Shown here: piece by piece, positions 1 through 5,124 of the stretch
Numbering within the stretch: position 1 is the stretch's first letter
Layout: each line of letters begins with the position of its first letter
DNA from: Gammaproteobacteria bacterium
Lineage (GTDB): Bacteria; Pseudomonadota; Gammaproteobacteria; Eutrophobiales; Eutrophobiaceae
DNA: 8,333 nt
Reading direction: 5' to 3'
Assembly: GCA_003645215.1 (NCBI GenBank)
Contig: QNEM01000080.1
Coordinates: 1-8,333, forward strand
Position numbers and translations under genes: made by a program
Notes under the pieces: model-generated
Seen by the model: the letters and a program-made list of their open reading frames with translations, nothing else
What the model was told of the DNA's origin: nothing
The model's database searches: none

Positions 1-1
1 A

Positions 2-109
2 GATACAATTATTGCAGTCAATACTGATCCTGAAGCACCTATTTTTAATGTTGCAACCTATGGTGCTTGTCTGGATATATTTGAGCTTGCTGAGGCACTC
101 GAAGCTTAG
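2..109 (+). CDS. etfA: Electron transfer flavoprotein alpha subunit, C-terminal end (partial)
   Basis: Only the last 35 codons and the TAG stop are present; the start lies before the window. The readable end contains IIAVNTDPEAPIFNVATYG followed by a Leu/Glu-rich tail. This matches the C-terminal FAD-domain signature of EtfA (AVN-D-APIF-V-YG, then D-F-E). EtfA with EtfB forms the soluble heterodimer that takes single electrons from flavin dehydrogenases and passes them to ETF:ubiquinone oxidoreductase. Methylotroph TMADH uses ETF as its physiological acceptor, so the position just upstream of a TMADH-like gene fits functionally. No terminator-like hairpin follows the stop, so transcription may run on into the decayed region. 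The family call is firm despite the short fragment; pairing with this particular dehydrogenase is inferred from position. Confidence 0.85.
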   Translation, partial: DTIIAVNTDPEAPIFNVATYGACLDIFELAEALEA

Positions 110-159
110 TGATTTAACCGAAATTCATTCAATCTAAGTTAATAAATCTGGGTGTTGAC

Positions 160-397
160 ATGACAATACTAAGAACAATTGCTGCTGGCAGCAATTCATG
201 TATCAAAATGGTGAGAGCAGAGGGTATGTTATTTTTCTAACCGTATGATATGAATTAGAATTATACTCCCTCGTCTATTGGTCCTGGGTTTAGCGTCTCA
301 AAAAAAAATCATAGAATCTGAAGGTGGTAATCTGACCTGTATCACTCAAACGGTACCACTTTTCGACACGGAAAAGAAAAATCGTTCTGCTGAATAT
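160..397 (+). pseudogene. Remnant of a GcvT-like aminomethyltransferase gene
   Basis: The start (Met-Thr-Ile-x-Arg-Thr) equals the first six codons of the intact gene at 710. The sequence then jumps to the equivalent of residue ~226: NSCIKMVRAEGMLFF here against LTCIDMIRVEAGLFF in the intact protein. A TAA at 238-240 replaces the Tyr of FFYPYDM, and a second in-frame TAG replaces the Glu of MNEND. A second deletion of about 240 bp joins the SIGLGF region to the C-terminal EGGNLTGT region. The remnant ends with the RSA tail, where the original stop codon has been lost. The Shine-Dalgarno AAGGAG of the intact copy is degraded here to GGGTG. It cannot make a functional protein. Confidence 0.9.
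177..196. repeat. Inverted repeat at a deletion junction
   Basis: Two perfect 9-base arms, AATTGCTGC and GCAGCAATT, flank a 2-base centre (TG). The intact copy has no counterpart for most of it. It sits exactly where the decayed GcvT-like remnant jumps from codon 6 to about codon 225. No T-run follows, so it does not look like a terminator. It could be a scar of palindrome-assisted deletion or repair, or a chance or regulatory palindrome. Confidence 0.55.
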
Positions 398-411
398 ACA
401 AAAAATCACTT

Positions 412-549
412 GACAATTAGCTTGACTGTCCGTCATACGACGGATAACATGGCATGACGTGGGGAATTAAGAAAATGTGCTGTGATCCAGTCAGTAAAGT
501 CTGACAATCTGCCATGATTTCTGCTCTCCGAATAGTTGTAGTTTCTTAA
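412..549 (+). repeat. Conserved noncoding core, upstream copy
   Basis: It aligns without gaps to 1831-1968, with about 8 differences over 138 positions counted by eye (about 94% identity). Flanking remnants of coding sequence are clearly more diverged. It contains the promoter-like element at 422-450 and a small stem-loop, GTCAG (490-494) and CTGAC (501-505) around a TAAAGT loop. Placed before the intact GcvT-like gene at 710, it could act as that gene's promoter and leader. Confidence 0.75.
422..450 (+). promoter_or_regulatory. Sigma70-like promoter with a palindrome in its spacer (upstream copy)
   Basis: TTGACT (422-427, five of six consensus bases) and TAACAT (445-450, four of six) are separated by 17 bases. 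The spacer holds the inverted repeat TCCGTC (429-434) and GACGGA (439-444) with centre ATAC. The intact copy at 1841-1869 has the same boxes, spacing and arms, but a different centre (AATT). Because the gene remnant behind this promoter is dead, its only intact downstream targets are the GcvT-like gene at 710 and the dehydrogenase beyond it. Promoter activity is inferred. Confidence 0.45.
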
Positions 550-587
550 GCTATAGACATCTTTGATATTCGATAAAGGTATCAGAA

Positions 588-675
588 ATGAAGCGTGATC
601 CAAAACACGATTGAGGCGGACGATAGTCATCGTGTATCTGTCAGGATATGGGATGATGGTAACGTGCATAATCTT
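588..675 (+). pseudogene. Remnant of the TMADH-like gene start
   Basis: It opens with MKRDPKHD, identical to the first eight residues of the intact dehydrogenase, then hits TGA at 612-614. The stop arises because about 174 bp (equivalent to 2030-2203) are deleted and the frame is lost. In the shifted frame, 613-675 reads EADDSHRVSVRIWDDGNVHNL, matching intact EADDCHRVSARIWDDGDVHNL. After this the copy ends and the leader of the intact GcvT-like gene begins. Eight differences over the 63 bp segment (about 87% identity) suggest the duplication is not recent. The start now encodes at most an 8-residue peptide upstream of 710. Confidence 0.9.
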
Positions 676-709
676 TTTATTCCAAGTTGAATATATTTAA
701 GGAGTTAAC

Positions 710-1816
710 ATGACTATAAAAAGAACATCTATATTGAAAGCAAGACATGAATCACTAGGTTCGAATCTTGAAGAATGGAATGAGATGGGAATGCCATGGA
801 CTTATGATCAGGATGTAAATCTTGAGCATCAGGCGATAAGGACCAAAGCTTGTCTTTTTGATCTTTCAGGACTGAAAAAAATACGTGTCAGTGGTGTGGA
901 TGCATTAGCGGTTTGTAATGATATCTGTACCAAAAATCTCACCATTATATATCCGGGCAAATCAACATACGTCTTGATTTTGAATGAAAATGGCGGCATT
1001 ACCGATGATGCCATTATGTTTCATATCACACCAAACTGCTGGATGATGGTTCATGGTGGCGGTACGGGCATGGAACAATTGCAAAAGTCGGCTGAAAACA
1101 AAGATGTAACGATTGAAATGGATGATGATTTGCATAATTTATCATTGCAGGGGCCTTCAGCAGTAAAATTACTTGATCAACATACTCCTTACGATCTGAA
1201 AACATTGAAATATTTTCATCATGCGCAGACTACATTATTTGGTTACCACTGTATGTTATCTCGTACCGGTTATTCTGGTGAACGGGGATATGAAATATTC
1301 GCTAAGGCTGAGCATATTGTGCAGTTATGGGATGCCATTATAGAGCAAGGTAAGTCCGAAGGTATTATACCAGGCTCCTTAACATGTATCGATATGATCA
1401 GAGTTGAGGCCGGGTTATTTTTCTATCCGTATGATATGAATGAGAATGATACTCCCTGGTCTATTGGTCTTGGTTTTTGCGTTTCAAAGAATAAACAAAC
1501 AAATTATCGTGGTAAAGCTGCCTGCCTGGCAGCAAAAGGGAAAGAAACCACTACGACTGTCGGTGTGATAGTGGATGGAGATGTTGCAGCAGAATTTGAA
1601 GCAGATGTGATTGTCGATAAGAATAGAGTCGGTCATGTTACTGGTGCTTGTTATTCAACGGTAATGAAAGCCTCAATTTGCATGGCTAGAATAGATATGA
1701 AATACAGTAAATCTGGACAAATAATAAGCATACAATCTGAAGGTGGTAATCTGACCGGTACCGTCTCAACGATGCCACTTTTCGACCCGGAAAAGGGAAA
1801 TCGTTCTGCTGATTAA
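710..1816 (+). CDS. GcvT/DmdA-family tetrahydrofolate-dependent aminomethyltransferase-like protein
   Basis: A 368-residue protein of the GcvT fold, close to the usual length for T-protein and DmdA. Visible family marks: NENGGITDD (about residues 92-100), corresponding to the folate-site GG-DD motif with the conserved Asp; LSLQGPSA (about 146-153); SRTGYSGERGYEI (184-196), the T-protein RTGY-GE-G-E motif; and IRVEAGLFFYPYDM, equivalent to R-EAG-YG-D. The start is fixed by AAGGAG at 699-704, five bases before ATG. It is soluble, with no signal peptide. GcvT-fold proteins move a one-carbon group from an amine or sulfonium to tetrahydrofolate. Between etfA and a TMADH-like gene, it may capture the methylene or formaldehyde released by amine demethylation as CH2-THF; that role is inferred. 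True glycine-cleavage T-protein is less likely because no GcvH or GcvP is adjacent. DMSP demethylase is another possibility. Confidence 0.85.
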   Translation: MTIKRTSILKARHESLGSNLEEWNEMGMPWTYDQDVNLEHQAIRTKACLFDLSGLKKIRVSGVDALAVCNDICTKNLTIIYPGKSTYVLILNENGGITDDAIMFHITPNCWMMVHGGGTGMEQLQKSAENKDVTIEMDDDLHNLSLQGPSAVKLLDQHTPYDLKTLKYFHHAQTTLFGYHCMLSRTGYSGERGYEIFAKAEHIVQLWDAIIEQGKSEGIIPGSLTCIDMIRVEAGLFFYPYDMNENDTPWSIGLGFCVSKNKQTNYRGKAACLAAKGKETTTTVGVIVDGDVAAEFEADVIVDKNRVGHVTGACYSTVMKASICMARIDMKYSKSGQIISIQSEGGNLTGTVSTMPLFDPEKGNRSAD

Positions 1817-1840
1817 GCAAAAAACCACCTGACAATTAGC

Positions 1841-1869
1841 TTGACTGTCCGTCAATTGACGGATAACAT
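1841..1869 (+). promoter_or_regulatory. Sigma70-like promoter with a 16-bp palindromic operator candidate, before the TMADH-like gene
   Basis: TTGACT (1841-1846) and TAACAT (1864-1869) are 17 bases apart. The spacer is almost filled by the perfect 16-base palindrome TCCGTCAATTGACGGA (1848-1863). A dimeric regulator bound there would cover the promoter, as a repressor or as a spacer-binding activator of the MerR kind. The predicted start near 1876 would give a leader of about 130 bases before the ATG at 2006. It would allow the dehydrogenase to be transcribed separately from the GcvT-like gene. The palindrome lacks a T-run, so it is not a terminator for the upstream gene. Confidence 0.5.
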
Positions 1870-1894
1870 GGCATGACGTGGGGATTTAATAAAA

Positions 1895-1932
1895 GGTGCT
1901 GTGATCCTGTCAGTAAAGTCTGACAATCTGCC
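1895..1932 (+). promoter_or_regulatory. Possible stem-loop in the dehydrogenase leader
   Basis: TGTCAG (1908-1913) pairs with CTGACA (1920-1925) around a TAAAGT loop. After a CC bulge, GAT (1903-1905) can pair with ATC (1926-1928). Further out, GGTG (1895-1898) can pair with TGCC (1929-1932) if G-U pairs are allowed. The inner five pairs and the loop are identical in the upstream copy, where the sixth pair is lost. It does not match any riboswitch class I recognise. RNA function is inferred only from the pairing and conservation. Confidence 0.35.
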
Positions 1933-1992
1933 ATGATTTCTGTTCTCCGAATAGTTGTAGTTTCTTAAACCATAAAAATCTTTGGTATTTAT

Positions 1993-1997
1993 AGAGG
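1993..1997 (+). promoter_or_regulatory. Ribosome binding site fixing the TMADH-like start
   Basis: AGAGG lies eight bases before ATG 2006. It supports that start over an in-frame TTG at 1982, which would add eight residues absent from the known enzyme and has no Shine-Dalgarno sequence. Confidence 0.65.
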
Positions 1998-2005
1998 TAT
2001 TAGAA

Positions 2006-4195
2006 ATGAAGCGAGATCCAAAACACGATATTTTATTTGAACCAATCAAGATTGGTCCAAAGACAATGAAAAACAGGTTTTATCAAGTTCCTCATTGTAT
2101 CGGTTCTGGGTCAGAAAAGCCGGGGGCACAGGCGGGACATCGTGGAGTAAAGGCCGAAGGTGGATGGGGTGGTATATGTACAGAATATTGTTCCATCGCC
2201 ACTGAGGCAGACGATTGTCATCGTGTTTCTGCCAGAATATGGGATGATGGTGATGTACATAATCTTCGCCATATGACAGATACAGTTCATAAATATGGTG
2301 CACTTGCAGCGGTCGAATTATATTACGGTGGTAATAATTCAGCGAATCTTGAATCCCGTGCAATTCCGATGAGTTCGATGGGGATGCCTGGAGAATTTGA
2401 ATATCTGGTTTATGCACATCAAATGGATCATGACGATATAAAATTGTTGATTCAAAAATATGTCACCGCCGCCAAGCGTTCAATACAAGCCGGTTTTGAC
2501 ATCATTTATCTGTATGGTGGGCATAATTTCCTCGGTATGCAGTTTTTGAACCCCGCATTAAATCTACGCACGGATGAATATGGTGGAGCAGTTGAAAATC
2601 GTGCGCGATTTTGGCTTGAAACACTGGCGGCACTAAAGAAAGCAGTAGGTCATGAGGCTGCCATTGCGACTCGATTCTCTATCGATTCGTTGCTCGGTCC
2701 GGGTGGTATTGAGCGAGAAGAATCATTTCGGACTCTGGAGATGATCTCCAATGAAGGATTATTCGATGTTGCTGATGTGCATTTGGGTACTGCAGCCGAA
2801 TGGGGAGAAAATGCCGGGCCATCCAGATTTTACAAGTCAGGCCATGAGCGGGCTTGGACGAACGGTATCAGAGATATAGTTAATGTGCCTGTTATCGGTG
2901 TAAGTCGTGAAACGAGTCCAGATGATATGGCTGCTCATATACATGAAGGCCGACTGGATATAATTGGTGCTGCAAGACCGTCTATCGCAGATCCATTTTT
3001 GCCCAAAAAGATAGAAGAGGGTCGTTACGAAGATATCAGGGAATGTATCGGCTGTAATATCTGTATCTCTCGCTGGGAGATTGGTGGTCCACCGATGATC
3101 TGTACCCAGAATCCGACTGCAATGGAAGAATATCGACGCGGCTGGCATCCTGAAAAATTCGAAAAAACCAAGGAGCCGTGTTCTGTGCTGGTTGTTGGCG
3201 CTGGCCCTGCCGGCCTGGAGTGTGCGCGAGTACTTGGTGAACGCGGTTATGATGTACATTTACGAGAAGCTGATGATGAGATTGGTGGTCGTATGCGCAA
3301 AGTAGTGAAATACCCTGGTTTAAGTGAGTGGGGACGAATAGTCACCTATCGTCAGTTACAGTTAGACAAATTAAAAAATGTTGAGCTTCATCTTGGTATT
3401 GGAAAAATGAGTGCCGATGATGTTATTGAATATGGCGCAGATAAAGTTGTACTGGCGACAGGCTCATACTGGGCTGGAAATGGTAGTAGCTGTTTTAGTT
3501 ATGCCCCAATTGAGGGAATAGATGCATCTCAGCCAAATATGTGCACCCCTGAGCAAGTTATGATGGAAGGTAAAGAGGCGGGTGACAGAGTCATTATTCT
3601 TGATGCCGATGGTTATTTTACTGCCGTTTCTCTTGCTGAATACCTTGCTGATCAGGGCAAGCAGGTCACTATTGTCACTGCATTCCATAGTATTGCTCCC
3701 TATACAGAACTTACTCTTGAGTCACCCAATTTACATCGTATGATGTATGAGAAAGGTATAGCCAAAAAGACACTACACTGGGTTGAGAAGGTTGAGAACA
3801 ATATTTTAACTTTAGTCTATTCTTACAGAGATGGTTACAAAAGAACGTCTGGACCATCAGCTATTGGTGAAATTCCTCGTCAAGCAAGTTCGGAAGTTGT
3901 TGAGTTGGAATTTGATACATTGGTACTTTGTACTACAAGGCAAGCGAACAACGGACTATATAATGATTTAAAAGCGCGCCATGCAGAGTGGGAAGAAAAT
4001 GAAATCAGTGGTATATACCGGGCGGGTGATTGTTATGCACCGCAAATCATTGCTCAGGCAATTTTTGAAGGGCATCGTATCGCGCGCGAATTTGAATCTT
4101 CTGATCCGCGTTGGCCACAGCCGTGGATCCGGGAGCGTCAAATGTGGGGAGCAGAGACCTTTCCAAAGATTACTGATAGAGAAGTAAATGGTTAA
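2006..4195 (+). CDS. tmd: Trimethylamine dehydrogenase-like flavoenzyme (FMN, 4Fe-4S)
   Basis: A 729-residue protein, the length of Methylophilus TMADH, collinear with it from RDPKHDILFEPI onward. Order: old-yellow-enzyme-type barrel (about 1-340), 4Fe-4S motif C-x2-C-x2-C with a fourth Cys (C347, C350, C353, C366), then an ADP-binding nucleotide fold with GAGPAG at 398-403. Cys31 matches the Cys that carries covalent 6-S-cysteinyl FMN. Tyr61, Trp266 and Trp357 match the aromatic bowl (Tyr60, Trp264, Trp355) that binds trimethylammonium. Tyr170 and His173 match Tyr169/His172. The third member of that triad, Asp267, is Asn269 here, and Val344 before the first cluster Cys is Glu346. It oxidises an N-methyl amine, releasing formaldehyde or a one-carbon unit, with electrons going to ETF. 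It is cytoplasmic, with no signal peptide. Trimethylamine is the likeliest substrate; dimethylamine or another amine is possible. Confidence 0.9.
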   Translation: MKRDPKHDILFEPIKIGPKTMKNRFYQVPHCIGSGSEKPGAQAGHRGVKAEGGWGGICTEYCSIATEADDCHRVSARIWDDGDVHNLRHMTDTVHKYGALAAVELYYGGNNSANLESRAIPMSSMGMPGEFEYLVYAHQMDHDDIKLLIQKYVTAAKRSIQAGFDIIYLYGGHNFLGMQFLNPALNLRTDEYGGAVENRARFWLETLAALKKAVGHEAAIATRFSIDSLLGPGGIEREESFRTLEMISNEGLFDVADVHLGTAAEWGENAGPSRFYKSGHERAWTNGIRDIVNVPVIGVSRETSPDDMAAHIHEGRLDIIGAARPSIADPFLPKKIEEGRYEDIRECIGCNICISRWEIGGPPMICTQNPTAMEEYRRGWHPEKFEKTKEPCSVLVVGAGPAGLECARVLGERGYDVHLREADDEIGGRMRKVVKYPGLSEWGRIVTYRQLQLDKLKNVELHLGIGKMSADDVIEYGADKVVLATGSYWAGNGSSCFSYAPIEGIDASQPNMCTPEQVMMEGKEAGDRVIILDADGYFTAVSLAEYLADQGKQVTIVTAFHSIAPYTELTLESPNLHRMMYEKGIAKKTLHWVEKVENNILTLVYSYRDGYKRTSGPSAIGEIPRQASSEVVELEFDTLVLCTTRQANNGLYNDLKARHAEWEENEISGIYRAGDCYAPQIIAQAIFEGHRIAREFESSDPRWPQPWIRERQMWGAETFPKITDREVNG

Positions 4196-4257
4196 TGGAG
4201 TTTGTTAAAAACTGATTAGACTATGTGAATTATTCCTTAGTTTTGTTTGAATTACAT

Positions 4258-4286
4258 TTGACTAAACATGATGCTATGTTTATCAA
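4258..4286 (+). promoter_or_regulatory. Weak promoter candidate for the TonB2-type operon
   Basis: TTGACT (4258-4263) and TATCAA (4281-4286) are 17 bases apart in the AT-rich gap between the dehydrogenase and the DUF3450 gene. The functional change between the two gene sets makes a promoter here reasonable, but the -10 box is poor. No convincing Fur box was seen. Confidence 0.3.
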
Positions 4287-4338
4287 GTTAGTTCAAAAAC
4301 AGAAAACCAGGAAGATAATAATATCGAGACAGGTAATG

Positions 4339-5124
4339 ATGATGACCAAATATACAAATAGATACATGAAGACCTTCGTCCTTGGTTTGCCACTACTACT
4401 AATTTCAGGGTATACCCCGGCGGCTCCGCTTGAGGCAATACAGAAAGAAGGAGATAAAAAGATAGTAGAAGCAGATAAGTCTCAAAAGAAGATAGATATT
4501 ATCGTTGAAGGTGCACAAGGGAGGCTTATTCAATATCGGAGCCTGATAAAACAGGTTGAAGGTCTAAAAACATACAATGTGCAGTTGAATACTCAAATTA
4601 CAAGTCAGGAAGACCTGATTAAAAAATTTGATGAGTCTATTTCACAAGTCGCACTTATTGAGCGTCAAATGTCCCCATTAGTTAGCAAAATGGCCGATAG
4701 CCTGGAAGAGTTTATAGAGCTTGATTTGCCATTTCATATGACAGAAAGGCGGGAGCGGATAGCATTTATTCATGAAAATTTATTGGCTGCCGATATAGAT
4801 GTGGCCGAAAAATTCAGGCAGATAATTGAAGCTTACCAAATTGAAAATGAATATGGTCGCAAGATTGATAGTTATCACGATATCGTAACTTTGGATGGTG
4901 TTGAACGGGAAGTAGATGTGTTAAGAGTAGGGCGAATTGCAATGGTATGCCAAACGAAAGACACAAGAGTTTCAGCAAATTGGGATAATGAAAGCAAAAC
5001 CTGGGGTGTGTTGGATAATGTGACTTATCGAAATCCAATTCGAGAAGGTATCAAGATGGCCAAGAAACAAGCCTCCATCGGTATATTAACACTTCCGATA
5101 GATTCACCGGAGGCAGTCCAATGA
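4339..5124 (+). CDS. DUF3450 family secreted protein of a TonB2-type operon
   Basis: About 261 residues. Three ATGs in a row (4336, 4339, 4342) follow a weak AGG at 4331-4333; 4339 or 4342 has the best spacing. A longer frame from GTG 4225 would put some 37 extra residues before the signal peptide and is unlikely. The N-terminus is a signal peptide: basic start, then a hydrophobic run FVLGLPLLLISG, with likely cleavage near residue 29 in TPAAP. The mature part begins with a long charged helix, probably coiled coil (about 33-115), then DLPF-x4-ERRERI and a C-terminal LRVGRIAM segment (195 onward) typical of DUF3450. It overlaps the next gene by four bases (ATGA). In Vibrio and Shewanella relatives, DUF3450 genes precede ttpC-exbB2-exbD2-tonB2. 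The molecular role is not established; a periplasmic accessory of the TonB complex is inferred. Confidence 0.8.
   Translation: MMTKYTNRYMKTFVLGLPLLLISGYTPAAPLEAIQKEGDKKIVEADKSQKKIDIIVEGAQGRLIQYRSLIKQVEGLKTYNVQLNTQITSQEDLIKKFDESISQVALIERQMSPLVSKMADSLEEFIELDLPFHMTERRERIAFIHENLLAADIDVAEKFRQIIEAYQIENEYGRKIDSYHDIVTLDGVEREVDVLRVGRIAMVCQTKDTRVSANWDNESKTWGVLDNVTYRNPIREGIKMAKKQASIGILTLPIDSPEAVQ

Larger units (their letters stand above)
130..675 (+). repeat. Decayed upstream copy of a tandem duplication (GcvT-like gene, spacer, TMADH start)
   Basis: This stretch aligns, with gaps, to 676-2267. Positions 130-177 match the upstream region and first six codons of the GcvT-like gene (about 676-727). Positions 197-300 match 1383-1486, about 308-411 match 1727-1830, 412-549 match 1831-1968, 588-611 match 2006-2029, and 613-675 match 2204-2266. 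Three internal deletions (roughly 728-1382, 1487-1727 and 2030-2203 in the intact copy's coordinates) explain the short length. After 675 the sequence passes directly into the leader of the intact copy. All identities were counted by eye. The simplest reading is an old head-to-tail duplication whose first copy has been eroded. Confidence 0.88.
1831..1968 (+). repeat. Conserved noncoding core, downstream copy
   Basis: This is the partner of 412-549, with no gaps and about 8 differences. It lies wholly between the GcvT-like stop (1816) and the dehydrogenase start (2006). The following 37 bases (1969-2005) are much less conserved between copies, apart from the ribosome-binding region. The core has no coding signature on either strand: on the minus strand a 32-codon frame is open in both copies, but four of its six changed codons alter the amino acid. 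Confidence 0.75.

Noticed and set aside
417..515. A 32-codon minus-strand ORF (start at 515, stop at 417) with a same-length twin at 1836-1934.
   Set aside because: Four of the six changed codons alter the amino acid, the ribosome site is weak, and the match follows from the conserved noncoding core. No protein-level selection is visible.
433..669. Longer minus-strand frames over both spacers (also 1852-2049) that share the stretch LRNYNYSE-x-RNHGRLSDFTD.
   Set aside because: The similarity comes from the duplicated DNA. The second frame starts inside the dehydrogenase coding region, and neither has a ribosome site.
1848..1863. The palindrome read as a rho-independent terminator for the GcvT-like gene.
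   Set aside because: No T-run follows, and it sits neatly between promoter-like boxes.
1873..1923. A 16-codon leader peptide MTWGFNKRCCDPVSKV, with a counterpart in the upstream copy.
   Set aside because: The ATG lies at or before the predicted transcription start, there is no Shine-Dalgarno sequence, and most differences between copies change the amino acid.
1982..2005. TTG start giving an 8-residue extension of the TMADH-like protein.
   Set aside because: The ATG at 2006 has a ribosome site at proper spacing and matches the known N-terminus and length of TMADH.
3981..4187. A second + strand frame inside the dehydrogenase gene.
   Set aside because: It lies fully within a well-supported gene in another frame and has no family features.
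4207..4244. AAAACTGA and TTAGTTTT arms as a terminator after the dehydrogenase gene.
   Set aside because: The arms are A/T-rich with a mismatch and a loop of about 21 bases; too weak to call.
4312..4335. GATAATAATATC as a Fur box before the TonB2 operon.
   Set aside because: Only the left half resembles the Fur consensus; the right half does not match.
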